A stretch of DNA of 64,000 bases, taken from assembly GCF_010500915.1 (NCBI RefSeq), contig NZ_JAAAWP010000003.1, positions 310,001-374,000 on the forward strand. Direction: 5' to 3'. This DNA is from Alteromonas hispanica (GTDB lineage Bacteria > Pseudomonadota > Gammaproteobacteria > Enterobacterales > Alteromonadaceae). Positions 30,280 to 39,948 of the stretch are shown here, in pieces; the first letter of the stretch is position 1, and each line of letters starts with the position of its first letter. The translations under genes were made by a program, and so were the position numbers. Below the pieces are notes generated by a model. That model was given only the letters and a program-made list of their open reading frames with translations. It ran no database searches and was not told the origin of the DNA.

Positions 30280-30965
30280 GCTCACGTCATTTCTTTAAAT
30301 TACATACGCTTATGTCATTACAATGACTCATTAAAGGGGGAAGTGGACAAGTTCTCTTAACGGCTTCTAAGGTATTACCAACATGCGATTAAATTCATTG
30401 CGGGGCAGTACGATGAGCTCAAATCACTGCTAATAATTGGGATAATCGTTATGCTGAACGGCCGTGCATTTTTGCAATGAGATAAATCAAATATATTTTT
30501 ATTACCGTTTAGAATGTGACTATAAAAAGCAAAAATAAAGCTTTCGATATTCCAAATGACTGAAAATCAAGGGGGTTAGAAGTTTGTAGTTTTACCTGAA
30601 GTAGATTACCACTTTCCCTGTGATGACGTTCAAGTTATTGCTCAAAAATGAAGCTGGAAAACACATTCTTGAATAACCATATCACGCACTTAACTGCCCA
30701 ACTGAGAGCATTGACGGGCATCAAAAGACAAGGAGCTGTCGTTGTCAAAACACCAATTTATGGCTCAATTAGCACTTACCGACGTACTCAAGAAGAATAT
30801 TGACTATGAAGATTTTAATACAGTACAACGAGTATAATTCGGTCCGAACGTAGATGTTGATACTCATTATGGCTATCGCCACGACTTTATACGTATCAAT
30901 AGATATCATAACTTAAAGCGCTAGGTAAAACAGCACAGGGCTTGCTAGAATCGGCGCTATGCAGC
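30280..30965. other. Gene-poor stretch between XRE regulator and S12 fragment
   Basis: Nearly 700 bp without a supported gene. Several short frames occur, among them a 20-codon hydrophobic one at 30854-30916 and a 26-codon one ending near 30838 with residues DVLKKNIDYEDFNTV. None has a ribosome binding site or recognisable family. The stretch probably contains decayed coding sequence, given the broken S12 gene beside it. Confidence 0.4.
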
Positions 30966-31680
30966 TTATTCCTTGTCAATTAAACCAGTCAAATAGTCAA
31001 ACATGCGGGCGCGAGATTTCGAGCTTTCGCGATGCGAAGCCGACTCCCAGTTTGCGTTGACAGCAATTACTAACGAACGGTTCGGGTCAATATAGATGGC
31101 TTGACCAAAGATCCCTTTGCCTTGATAAATATCATTTGCCGATATCCACCATTGATAGCCGTAGCCAGAACCTTCTTCGTCTAATTTGACTTGCGCTGTA
31201 ACCGCCTTTTCAAACCAACCGTCTGGAACAATAGATTCTCCGTTAACTACAGCGCCATTTCGGATAAAGTCACCAAATAATGCAAAATCTCTTGTCGTCG
31301 CTTGTATACAGCAACCACTAATTTCGTGGCCTGTAGGGCCCAATAGCCAAGACGCGTCTTGGTGGGCATCAATGTGCTGCCATATCTTTTCAGAAAGATA
31401 TTCCGCCAGAGGTTTACCCGTTGCCTCAGACACTAATAAACCAATCAGATTTGTTTCACCCGTACTGTATAAAAACTGCGTTCCTGGCGCATGAGCGCGC
31501 TCTAGCGCGCGCATATAGCTTGCCGTAACGTCTATACCGTCTTCTGCAACGTGAAAATTGAATTTTGAAACATCTGAGTTTGGGTCGCTATAGTCTTCAT
31601 TCCACTTCACACCTGAGGTCATGGTTAAAAGCTGTTCAATAGTGACATCGTCGTATGCACTGCCTTTCATGTCGGTAAAG
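30966..31680 (-). pseudogene. C-terminal fragment of an S12 serine hydrolase
   Basis: About 235 residues beginning within the family segment KGSAYDDVTIEQLLTMTSG. The later S12 features are present: FLYSTGETNLIG and, near the end, KGIFGQAIYIDPNRSLVIAVNAN. The N-terminal third with the catalytic SxxK, which normally lies upstream of the VTIEQLL segment, is missing. In this frame a stop codon occurs 18 codons before the first methionine. The first codon (ATG at 31670) overlaps the stop of the short upstream ORF as ATGA. Probably an inactive remnant. Confidence 0.75.
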
Positions 31681-31906
31681 ATGCAAACGCTTCTGAAGAA
31701 GTTCTTTTGCTTACCGCCAAGGTCTTATTCAAACTGAGTAACGATTTGTCTATTTGAGGAATATTTTCAGTCAGAACATAGTTGTCTGCGATAACTGCTT
31801 GTAACGACTTTATTACATCGTTTTTTTCATGAAGCTCAAGGGACATTGTGCTAGCGCACCAAAACGTCATTACAAAGTACAATAAATATTTCAAAATTTT
31901 CACCAT
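31667..31906 (-). pseudogene. N-terminal fragment, S41-protease-like, abutting the S12 fragment
   Basis: 79 residues: signal peptide (about 1-22), then LQAVIADNYVLTENIPQIDKSL, which resembles the short helical N-terminal region of S41 proteases. It then runs into unrelated sequence and stops at 31667. The join with the S12 fragment lies near 31680. The arrangement suggests a deletion that fused the start of one gene to the end of another. S41 origin is a weak inference; truncation is clear. Confidence 0.5.
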
Positions 31907-32001
31907 TGGTTATTCAGGTTTTTCAACGTGCTAGTCATGCTTTTCCAGATAAATACACGTGATTATTGATTTCAAAGTTTATGTTGTATGAGCAAGCCGG
32001 A

Positions 32002-33231
32002 CTAGTGGAGCATTTCAATAACGTTATCCAGCACATTATCCTTGCCAATTGCGAAGTCAGCCCAATTCTGTTCTAAATATAAATCAGGCAGCAAACCGTT
32101 TGTTGCTGTTTCTTGGAGTCGGAACAAACGTTTTGAATAGGTAATTCGCAAGTTTGAGTTTGGCAGAATAAAATCTCCCATATCCTGATAACCGGTTGGA
32201 TTTGAACCCGTTGGTGTACCCACTATTTTAGCGTTAAGTAACTGTCTGAACAATGCTGCATTACTCGCACCAGCAGAGAAAGTAACCGCACTCGTCAGTA
32301 CGTACACCCCATCTTTCCAATCAACATTGTCTATAAGGTTTAGCGCATTTGCCAAAACCAAGCCAACATACAAATCACCACCACCATTATTTCTCAGATC
32401 AATGACGAGTTGCCGTGTTTGATTTTCGTCTACAAAAACGAGTAACTGCTCAGCGAATGAGACCATTTCCTCAAAAGGCGGATAGCTGTCAAATCGAATA
32501 TAAGTCGCATTCTTCCCTGCGATGATCGAATACCACAGGTAATCAAATTTATTATCAAGAGGCTTTTTGATAGCTGCAGTTTTAACGGTTAAATGATTGT
32601 ATTTATCTTGCACTGACGCCTCTTTAGACAACGTAGTGAGTGCTAATCTTGCTGTCTTGCCTTCATCTGTCCGCAACCCAAATACGGCTCTATCAGGTGA
32701 CTCGGTAATTTGTAGCGCATAAAGCAGTTCGCCAATCGGCAAATAGTTTCCAATACGCACTGTTTCTGAATGGGTATTTTCAACGTACTGAGCGACAGTT
32801 GAAAGCTTACGCTCAATCTCAGCTATGTTCATTCCATCGATAGTTTCTAGGCTAGCGCCCAACATGTCACTATGAGCTTTTGGCGCCTTTACAAGGCGCC
32901 ACTTATCGCCAAACTTGTTGACGGTAATGGGAAAGGAATGTGATTCCCAATTTGTCAGGGAAACTGCCGTATGACCATCACCGATTTTTCGTGTGAGACG
33001 CATCAGGCTTACGGCAATTTCCCAGTCTGACAATTGCTCAATTGAGTCGCGAAGGGTATTTAACTCATTGGCGAATGCCGTTTTATCCATCTGATGGAAT
33101 AGATCAATATGTCTCTTTTCCAACTCTTGCTGATACGTTATTAAATCTGCTTGCCATTGTTCCGTTCGAGCGTCTTGTGCAAAGACAACATTAGATACAC
33201 AAAGCAAAGCGATAAAAATTTTAATCTTCAT
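32002..33231 (-). CDS. S41 family protease-like exported protein
   Basis: 409 residues with a signal peptide (1 to about 18, ending VVFAQ). The S41/tail-specific protease core is seen in LVIDLRNNGGGDLYVG and VYVLTSAVTFSAGASNAALF, where the FSAG serine is the presumed nucleophile, followed by IVGTPTGSNPTGYQ. A PDZ-like part may lie near 110-160. It should cleave peptides or bind them in the periplasm. Its start overlaps the end of the upstream S12 gene by 11 bp, so both are probably translated together. Confidence 0.85.
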   Translation of the reverse strand: MKIKIFIALLCVSNVVFAQDARTEQWQADLITYQQELEKRHIDLFHQMDKTAFANELNTLRDSIEQLSDWEIAVSLMRLTRKIGDGHTAVSLTNWESHSFPITVNKFGDKWRLVKAPKAHSDMLGASLETIDGMNIAEIERKLSTVAQYVENTHSETVRIGNYLPIGELLYALQITESPDRAVFGLRTDEGKTARLALTTLSKEASVQDKYNHLTVKTAAIKKPLDNKFDYLWYSIIAGKNATYIRFDSYPPFEEMVSFAEQLLVFVDENQTRQLVIDLRNNGGGDLYVGLVLANALNLIDNVDWKDGVYVLTSAVTFSAGASNAALFRQLLNAKIVGTPTGSNPTGYQDMGDFILPNSNLRITYSKRLFRLQETATNGLLPDLYLEQNWADFAIGKDNVLDNVIEMLH

Positions 33232-34381
33232 TTTTTGTTGCCTTTTCTAGGTAATTTAAAATTTCGAACGGTATCTCTATAGACTTTTTGACCTTATTGA
33301 TTTGATTAAATGTGCCCGATAGATAGATATCTAAATCAGGGCAGAAGAACATAAATGAAGAGGTACTGCCCGTGTGACCAATAAGACGGTAATCATTCGC
33401 CGAGGAAAAGCGTTCACCAACGTCCACTTTTCTCAGGCCGAACCCATAGTACAGTCCTTTGCTCTCAGGGACCCACTGCTTCATCTTAGACAAGGTTTCA
33501 GGTGTAAGGAGTTGATGGCCGTGAAGCGCAGTTTGAAATTTATTGAGATCTCTCGCCGTTGAAGCTAAACCACCACCCGCCCAATCCAAACTTAAACTCT
33601 GGAACCCTGATAGCTCCATGTTGTCTGCAAATAGCTCTGCCATTTTCTTGGTGGCTAAGCCAGGTTGTTGGCGTAAATGCATATAGGTGTTTTTCATTTT
33701 GAGCGGAACAAAAATATGCTGCGCAAAAAACTCATGTAAATGCAGCCCGCTGACGTGCTCAACAATTAAGCCTAGCAGAACATAGCCAGTATCACTGTAA
33801 CGATAGGCTGTTCCTGGCTTGAAGTGCGGTTTCATACTCGTTTTAGACAGCGCGATTAACGCTTCGGGAGCCCAGTGTTTTTCAGTATCAGCAAACAACA
33901 AGGCCATTCCATTTAGACTATCGTCGGTCGTTTCATCCTCAAAGTAATCTGGCAGTCCTGACGTGTGTTGCAATAGATGCTCTATGGTGATTTCGTTTGA
34001 GTAATCTTTACCTTCATAAAGGTGTAAACCGCGCAAAGTCTCTTGTGGAAGATGTTCAGCAATTATGTCATCGAGTTTTAAATGACCTTGTTCATAAAGC
34101 ATTGCGATAGCGGTGGCGGTGAAAGTTTTGCCTATGCTCGCGATGTAAAATGGATTAGCGTCAGAAACCTTTTCTCCCGAACTAAACTGTCCTGCGGCAA
34201 AAGACCAATCAATTTTTTTGGAAGGGGAAAAAATAGCCCAAGAAGCGTTGTGCACATTATCGTCGGATAACACTTTATTGAAGAGTGCCTCAACCCTGCT
34301 GTGCGCAACTTCAAGCTCATCTGCTTGAACCTGAAAGATAACCAACAGGGCAAAAATAAAGTTCGCATATAGTTTTTTCAT
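33221..34381 (-). CDS. S12-type serine hydrolase (beta-lactamase-related)
   Basis: 386 residues with a signal peptide (1 to about 20). All three motifs of the class are visible: SIGK (S82/K85), YSDTGY for the YxN-like tyrosine, and HTGS near residue 340 for the third motif. Domain order and length are normal. Periplasmic esterase, D-aminopeptidase or related; no substrate can be named. Operon with the S41 gene (11-bp overlap), a pairing that suggests they act on one peptide substrate. Confidence 0.9.
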   Translation of the reverse strand: MKKLYANFIFALLVIFQVQADELEVAHSRVEALFNKVLSDDNVHNASWAIFSPSKKIDWSFAAGQFSSGEKVSDANPFYIASIGKTFTATAIAMLYEQGHLKLDDIIAEHLPQETLRGLHLYEGKDYSNEITIEHLLQHTSGLPDYFEDETTDDSLNGMALLFADTEKHWAPEALIALSKTSMKPHFKPGTAYRYSDTGYVLLGLIVEHVSGLHLHEFFAQHIFVPLKMKNTYMHLRQQPGLATKKMAELFADNMELSGFQSLSLDWAGGGLASTARDLNKFQTALHGHQLLTPETLSKMKQWVPESKGLYYGFGLRKVDVGERFSSANDYRLIGHTGSTSSFMFFCPDLDIYLSGTFNQINKVKKSIEIPFEILNYLEKATKNED

Positions 34382-34881
34382 TAGGTCAATCGTGTTTTTC
34401 TGCGTTTAACTTGCTAATTAAAAGTGTTTTTTATTTCCTGTAAACGACACTTTCATCTGGCAAACGTGAGGTTATTGGTCATTTTGATGATATATACCGC
34501 AACATAAACCATGTAGGGTAAATAATAGGTAAAGGAATCTGTTTATGACACGAATTCAAGCAAAAAGCAGAAACATCGCATAAAGCGCGCCTTTGCTCTT
34601 GAATAAACCCAGCGGCTCTAGGAGTTAGGCGATAAGGGTGTAGGAAAGAGCAAATATGGGGCTCTTACGTCAGCACGTAAGGTACAACGACTAAATATTT
34701 TACTTAAATTTTACCCTCAATGTCTTACGCTATAATTTCATATAACATTCGCGAGGCGATGGATGATGTACTCTATGCTGATTTCAAGGTGAGTTATAAA
34801 GCAAAGCATAAGAAGTGGGTCACGACCATGTCTTAAACTGGGCGTTGTTGAATGCCGGTGAAACGTTCTCTTGGAGAAATA
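34382..34881. other. Intergenic region between S12 hydrolase and SDR gene
   Basis: 500 bp holding divergent promoters. A 25-codon frame at 34759-34836 (MDDVLYADFKVSYKAKHKKW) looks like a possible tiny or remnant gene, but has no convincing ribosome binding site. A GTTAGGC near 34626 resembles an integron core but has no paired partner. Nothing else recognisable. Confidence 0.35.
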
Positions 34882-35685
34882 ATGGCAAGGTTAAAAAATA
34901 AAGTCGCGCTGGTAACGGGTGCCGCGCAAGGTATTGGAAAAGCGATAGCTGAAATTTTCGCAAAGGAAGGCGCGTACGTAATTCTATCAGACATTGAACG
35001 TGAGAAGGGGCAGCAAGCCGCTGAGGCTATCGGCACCAATACGTCGTTTAAACGTTTAGATGTTACCTCTGAGCAGGATTGGAAAGATACAATGCACGCT
35101 ATCTCAAAGGAGTATGGCCACCTCGATATTCTTGTGAATAATGCGGGCATTACAGGTTTTTTGGAAACATCTGGGCCTTTTGATCCAGAGCATGTCAGTA
35201 TGGAAAGCTGGCGTGAGGTACATAGAACGAACCTAGATGGCGTTATGCTGGGATGCAAACATGCAATAAGTCTTATGAAGTCTTCCGAAAAAGCAAGCAT
35301 CGTTAACATTTCGTCTCGTTCAGGATTAGTAGGTATTCCAGGGGCCGCCGCGTATGCGTCGAGTAAAGCGGCGGTACGAAATCATACCAAGTCAGTTGCA
35401 CTATATTGTGCGCAGCAAGCTTATCCAATTCGATGTAATTCAATACACCCCGGTGCAATATTGACCCCCATGTGGGACGCAATGCTTGGAGAGGGGAAAA
35501 GTCGTTGTAAGGCCATTGAATGTATCACAGCAGAAATACCCATTGGAAAGATGGGAGAACCAGAAGATGTGGCTTATGCTGCAGTATATTTGGCCAGTGA
35601 TGAGTCTCAGTATGTTACTGGTATTGAGTTGAACGTAGATGGTGGCATTTTGGCCGGCAGTGCAGCAGCGCCGAGTAAGCGTTAG
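34882..35685 (+). CDS. Short-chain dehydrogenase/reductase (SDR)
   Basis: 267 residues from the ATG at 34882, which has GGAG six bases upstream; an earlier methionine at 34852 is less likely. Classical SDR motifs: cofactor loop [19 protein letters not shown], the catalytic Ser in ISSRSG and YASSK, then [11 protein letters not shown] glucose or cyclic-alcohol dehydrogenase-like substrate is possible, but the family does not allow more. NAD(P)-dependent, cytoplasmic. Confidence 0.9.
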   Translation: MARLKNKVALVTGAAQGIGKAIAEIFAKEGAYVILSDIEREKGQQAAEAIGTNTSFKRLDVTSEQDWKDTMHAISKEYGHLDILVNNAGITGFLETSGPFDPEHVSMESWREVHRTNLDGVMLGCKHAISLMKSSEKASIVNISSRSGLVGIPGAAAYASSKAAVRNHTKSVALYCAQQAYPIRCNSIHPGAILTPMWDAMLGEGKSRCKAIECITAEIPIGKMGEPEDVAYAAVYLASDESQYVTGIELNVDGGILAGSAAAPSKR

Positions 35686-35824
35686 GTTATGATAACGTCG
35701 AACGATATTGCTATTAGAACAGTACGCAGAGAAGACTTATTTTCTGAAAATAATTTGACTCTGATTTCACCTCTTCGTTGCTAATGTTGGTGCTAGTTTG
35801 CTTCAACATAATCAGGAACTTTCA

Positions 35825-36610
35825 ATGCAAATGATAAAAGCAGCGATATTCGCTCTGTGTATTTCTCAGTCAGCCACGTCAATCGCTGATGATATTACCG
35901 TTATTTTTGAGGCTGGATTTGGCACGAAAAGTGACATCTGGAGCCCAGTGATCGCCCACTTGCCGAAAACCATAAGGGTACTTAACGAAACCCGGAGAAG
36001 CGTGAATGCGCGTGATGCTAAGCCAACGACGTTGGCTCAAGATGTGGCGACAATGCGAAAAAAAGTAAAAGAAGCCAGTCTTGACGGCAGCGTAATTGTG
36101 GTAGGCCACTCATACGGCGGCTTAGTAGCTACTGAAACGTTAAAAACCAGCTTGTCAGCTATTGACGGTATGGTGCTTGTTGAACCGACCACATCGGTGC
36201 ATAGATTGCGTTTCAAAGCGCTAGACAAGGAGCGAGTGATTGCTGATGATCAGGCTGTCGCGAAGTATATACCATCGCATCTTCGGCTCCAGTATCAGGT
36301 GCTAGTTGATACACTTGACAATGCAAACCCAGAACTAACGCCATTACCCTCAGCGCTCCCGACAATTATTTTTACTTCCACAAAAGTATATTCAGAACCA
36401 ATGTTCATTGAAGAAACCGCACGCGGTAAAACACTTTGGTTATCGCTTCACAACAAGCTGTTTGAGCAAGTAATAAAGGGACAACATATCCGCTCAGATG
36501 AATGGGGCCACTCGGTTCACACTGAGGCGCCCGATGTAATAGCAAAGGCGATTATGGATGTTGCTGGTATGGTGACTGCAAAAAGCAAACACGCTATGGA
36601 CGATAATTAA
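35825..36610 (+). CDS. Exported alpha/beta hydrolase
   Basis: 261 residues from the ATG at 35825, with AGGA seven bases upstream; an earlier methionine at 35798 precedes it. Signal peptide about 1-20 (ending TSIADD). The nucleophile elbow is GHSYGG, with the catalytic serine in VVGHSYGGLVATE. WGHSVHTEAPDVI near the C-terminus supplies the catalytic histidine. A periplasmic esterase or lipase-like enzyme. No partner gene. Confidence 0.85.
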   Translation: MQMIKAAIFALCISQSATSIADDITVIFEAGFGTKSDIWSPVIAHLPKTIRVLNETRRSVNARDAKPTTLAQDVATMRKKVKEASLDGSVIVVGHSYGGLVATETLKTSLSAIDGMVLVEPTTSVHRLRFKALDKERVIADDQAVAKYIPSHLRLQYQVLVDTLDNANPELTPLPSALPTIIFTSTKVYSEPMFIEETARGKTLWLSLHNKLFEQVIKGQHIRSDEWGHSVHTEAPDVIAKAIMDVAGMVTAKSKHAMDDN

Positions 36611-36738
36611 GCTGTCGAGGCATGAGAGAATTGAGTGTTAACGCTGATTATATTTTTGTGGCTATGTCTTGTTTCACCCTCTTTTTTGCCCGTTTTAGTT
36701 AAGAATGTATTACGTTAACAATAAGCAAAGGGGGGAAG

Positions 36739-37437
36739 ATGACTCGTAAAATATTGTCTATTTTGCTTATAGAAGATAATTTCGCGTTAGCAAAGCAGAT
36801 CTGTCGATTTCTAGAAGGCGTGGGATGGAGTATTGATTATGCTGACAGAGGGCAGCAGGGTATCGCTCTGGCCGAATCGAATCAATACGATGTTATCATT
36901 TTAGATTTAAATCTACCTGACTGTGACGGGTTGCACGTTTGCCAAAGGATCAAACAAAAGCAAAAGAAAATTACGCCCATTTTGATGCTAACCGCAAGAG
37001 ATGCTTTTGAAGATAAAGCAAAAGGCTTTCAGCAGGGTACCGATGATTATCTCACCAAACCCTGTGATCTTAGAGAGCTTGCAATGCGATGCGAGGCACT
37101 GTCGAGGCGGCCGCAGCTGCACAGTGCTGTAACGCTTAAAAAGGGCAATGTCGAGCTTGATCTGCGTGCGATGAGTGTTTTATTCAGCGGTAAGCCCGTA
37201 AAAACGACAAAAATTGGGTTTAAGATACTGCATACGTTAGTTGCCGCTTATCCTTATCCTGTGGCTAGGAGTGACTTAATAAGTGCCGTTTGGGAGGGCG
37301 AACCGCCTGAGAGTAATGCACTTAAAGCTCATATGTATAATGTGAGAAAGTCGCTAGAGCAGGTTTGTAATAAACCATTATTAACCACAATCAGCAACGT
37401 AGGTTACAAACTCGAAGGTTTAGAAGACAATGTTTAA
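36739..37437 (+). CDS. OmpR-family response regulator
   Basis: 232 residues. Receiver domain with acidic pocket IEDN, phospho-acceptor D56 (ILDLNLP), T85 and K107 (LTKPCD). C-terminal winged-helix DNA-binding domain (about 135-228) with KTTKIGFKILHTLV and ALKAHMYNVRKSLEQ. It overlaps the sensor kinase gene by 8 bp. Regulated genes are unknown. A GGGGGAAG ribosome binding site precedes the start. Confidence 0.95.
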   Translation: MTRKILSILLIEDNFALAKQICRFLEGVGWSIDYADRGQQGIALAESNQYDVIILDLNLPDCDGLHVCQRIKQKQKKITPILMLTARDAFEDKAKGFQQGTDDYLTKPCDLRELAMRCEALSRRPQLHSAVTLKKGNVELDLRAMSVLFSGKPVKTTKIGFKILHTLVAAYPYPVARSDLISAVWEGEPPESNALKAHMYNVRKSLEQVCNKPLLTTISNVGYKLEGLEDNV

Positions 37438-38635
37438 AGGCATACGAGGGCAGCTTTTCTTCGGTTTTGGCGCACTTGTAATCGTTATAAACCTTTTTTA
37501 CTCACGTCTTACATTTCTTTTCGTAGACGTAACAGAAGATCTTGTAGCGGGTTACGTTTTAGATTTGGAACGCAGTAAACTCGTAAGCAATAGCTTAGAT
37601 ATACAAAGCATGGGTGAACTGATTACGCCACCATTCAGTGTTGAACCCAGCAATAACGAAGGTGAAAAAAAATTCAACATATCAGCGATAGACGAAACGC
37701 TATTTAGATATACCCAAAACGGCGAAAGTGGATACGCCGTGCCATTCAAACATAACGGGCAAGCGTACTGGTTATCGATAGCGTCTACCGCAGTGTCGCC
37801 GCTAGCAATAACCTCGGAAGTCTTTAGTGTTTTTCTTTCCAGTATTTCAGTCGGTGTCATTATCTTGGCGATACTTGCTACCTGGTTCCTCGCGTCAACA
37901 TTATCATTGCCACTGAGACGGCTGGCAATATCCGTTTCTTCGCATACACCTGAGAATCCGATTAGCATCAATGAGTCAACGAGAAAAGATGAAATTGGTG
38001 AGCTGGCAAAAGCATTTGAACATACGTATGGTGACTTACAAGTAGCGTGGCGCAGAGAGCATGACTTTGCGAGTGATATCAGCCACGAACTACGCACCCC
38101 TATAGCAATTATCAAGAACATATTGTCACTGACCTCGCAAGACAAAGCGTTACCCAAAGAGGATCGTCTTTTGCTCGAACAATCGACAACCACATTGCAA
38201 AATACGATAGAAGTTCTGTTGGCGCTTGCTCGAAGAGAAAACCTGGTATTTTCTGCTGTTAAAGCGATACCAATTTTCGAAAGAGTGTTGCTTGCGTTTC
38301 ATCATGAGCATCACGAAAGTCAGTTTACTATTACGCTGAATGTATCGGACAATTTAACTGTTATCGGTAATTCAAATTTGATGACGCTCTTGTTTCAAAA
38401 CCTTGTAAACAATGGCTTTTATCATGGCGGTGGAGAAGGGATGTCGATATACCAAGAGCAGAACCAAATAGTATTTGAAAACGCAGTTTCAACACGTATG
38501 AATGAAAACTATCAAGGGCTGGGTCACGGTCAGTATTTGGTGTCGCGGATGGCAGACGTCATGGGTTGGAAATTAGCCATGCAATTAGACGGGGCCATCT
38601 ATCGAGTGACTGTGAGCCCAAAACTTCTATCGTGA
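37430..38635 (+). CDS. Sensor histidine kinase
   Basis: 401 residues: membrane segments near 10-30 and 130-157 enclosing a periplasmic loop of about 100 residues, then HAMP-like, a HisKA domain with H219 (SDISHELRTP), and a HATPase domain. The N box is QNLVNNGFYHG and a G-rich end LGHGQYLVSRM is present. The usual DxGxG box is replaced by IVFENAVS, a variant seen in some proteobacterial kinases. Partner of the response regulator just upstream. Overlaps the next gene's 3' end by 37 bp. Confidence 0.9.
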   Translation: MFKGIRGQLFFGFGALVIVINLFYSRLTFLFVDVTEDLVAGYVLDLERSKLVSNSLDIQSMGELITPPFSVEPSNNEGEKKFNISAIDETLFRYTQNGESGYAVPFKHNGQAYWLSIASTAVSPLAITSEVFSVFLSSISVGVIILAILATWFLASTLSLPLRRLAISVSSHTPENPISINESTRKDEIGELAKAFEHTYGDLQVAWRREHDFASDISHELRTPIAIIKNILSLTSQDKALPKEDRLLLEQSTTTLQNTIEVLLALARRENLVFSAVKAIPIFERVLLAFHHEHHESQFTITLNVSDNLTVIGNSNLMTLLFQNLVNNGFYHGGGEGMSIYQEQNQIVFENAVSTRMNENYQGLGHGQYLVSRMADVMGWKLAMQLDGAIYRVTVSPKLLS

Positions 38636-39291
38636 AGTGATGATAATAGCAACAGATGTTTGGCAATAAGGATAAACCAAACAAGCTGGCTAAGACCGAA
38701 TATTACGCCTGCAAAGGCGAAACCTGGTATTAGGGTAAAACAGCCTGAAAAGCCACTTATTAACCCCAAAATACTTATTATTTTCGGCCCTTTACCAATA
38801 CTCAACAAGTGCCAGCTGATCGTAGTTAACCAAATACCGCCCACCCATTCAGCGCCATCGCCAAGCCCACTTTGCATCAAGAAAATAATCATCCACACAC
38901 CGCGTTGTTGGTCAGGAGAAAGAGATAGAACGTATTGAATGGTAAGAATGGAAATAAGCCCGCAAACAAATATATAGCTACTCCAAATAAAGCCAAACAT
39001 GTTCGTGAGGTAATAGCCCAGTGACTCATCAGGCCCAATCCATTGCTTAATGGCTCGAAGTAGCAGTAAAAAGAAAAGGCTAAAGCCTAAAAAGACAAAA
39101 AAATACCATGTCTGAAAAACAAGACCATTTTGCAAAACATAATTGAGTTTCTTTTCCGCGTGCAGCTGCACACCCGGCTCAATCCAAAAAATCATGATAA
39201 AGCCGACGAGGTAGCACAATGCGCAGCCCAGTGCGCCGCATGCCCCGAGTACGAAATGAAATGAATTTTTTTGCGGTTTAAACGCGTACAA
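38599..39291 (-). CDS. Multi-spanning membrane protein of unknown function
   Basis: 230 residues with six or so hydrophobic segments (about 12-34, 58-80, 93-118, 130-150, 170-190, 195-220). The N-terminal part with LGACGALGCALCYLVGF and the charged loop HAEKKLNYVLQ is compatible with DUF4386-like proteins, but the match is weak. Convergent with the sensor kinase gene, overlapping its 3' end. Not linked to a named pathway. Confidence 0.75.
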   Translation of the reverse strand: MYAFKPQKNSFHFVLGACGALGCALCYLVGFIMIFWIEPGVQLHAEKKLNYVLQNGLVFQTWYFFVFLGFSLFFLLLLRAIKQWIGPDESLGYYLTNMFGFIWSSYIFVCGLISILTIQYVLSLSPDQQRGVWMIIFLMQSGLGDGAEWVGGIWLTTISWHLLSIGKGPKIISILGLISGFSGCFTLIPGFAFAGVIFGLSQLVWFILIAKHLLLLSSLHDRSFGLTVTR

Positions 39292-39391
39292 TTTTGATAA
39301 CCGTTCCGTCTTTTGTGTTCGTGCAAGTTTATTTCAAATGTGTAGCGTGATTATTGAAAAAGCTTCAAACAAAAATATAAACATAAGTTAA

Positions 39392-39796
39392 TCATTTATA
39401 TTGATTAATGTATCGAGCAATTGCAATCGCACTAGGAATAGTAATTACAGTCCAAACTATGCCCGCAATTGCTGGAAATACTGTCTTTAGGCCGCCAGTA
39501 AAAACGAAGTAAACGATAAATAGCATAAGCAGCGATACACTGAGCCAATACATGTACAAAAAAATACGCCACGCTAGGCCACATTTAAGCGGTTTCCGCC
39601 TGATATATAAATAATGACCAACTATCAATATTAGCCCTACTGAAAGTGGGAGATAACGGCTAGCTGGACCGCCAGCATCATTGGATACCTTTTCGAGCAG
39701 ATGATAAGCAGGGGCGCATAGAAGTAGCAAACCATACGCAAAGAAGCCTCTGGGACGCGAAGTCTTTAAAAAAATGCTGTTTAATAGTTGTTTCAT
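39392..39796 (-). CDS. Small membrane protein of unknown function
   Basis: 134 residues from the ATG at 39796, where the hydrophobic protein begins (MKQLLNSIFLKTS); a longer frame to 39979 overlaps the terminator hairpin and is unlikely. Four membrane segments at about 18-33, 44-60, 75-97 and 105-127. No recognised family. No clear ribosome binding site. The strong hairpin upstream separates it from the outer-membrane gene. Confidence 0.65.
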   Translation of the reverse strand: MKQLLNSIFLKTSRPRGFFAYGLLLLCAPAYHLLEKVSNDAGGPASRYLPLSVGLILIVGHYLYIRRKPLKCGLAWRIFLYMYWLSVSLLMLFIVYFVFTGGLKTVFPAIAGIVWTVITIPSAIAIARYINQYK

Positions 39797-39857
39797 GATG
39801 CAGTTCAGACGTTGATGCCTTGTATGAATTTTGTCGTTAGTGCATAGAATAAAAGCC

Positions 39858-39887
39858 AGATGCTGGTGAGGCAAAGCACCAGCATCT
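39858..39887 (-). terminator. Terminator after the outer-membrane protein gene
   Basis: AGATGCTGGTG (39858-39868) pairs perfectly with CACCAGCATCT (39877-39887), 11 bp. On the minus strand it is followed by GGCTTTTATTC. Confidence 0.75.
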
Positions 39888-39948
39888 GAATAAGAAAAGC
39901 AATCACGACCTGATCGTTTATGTTTTCGTTTAGCACTACAGCAGAGAT

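Noticed and set aside
30854-30916. 20-codon hydrophobic peptide like a type I toxin
   Set aside because: No ribosome binding site, no antisense RNA promoter or terminator around it.
34620-34632. GTTAGGC sequence similar to an integron attC core
   Set aside because: No paired RYYYAAC at a suitable distance and no palindromic body or integrase.
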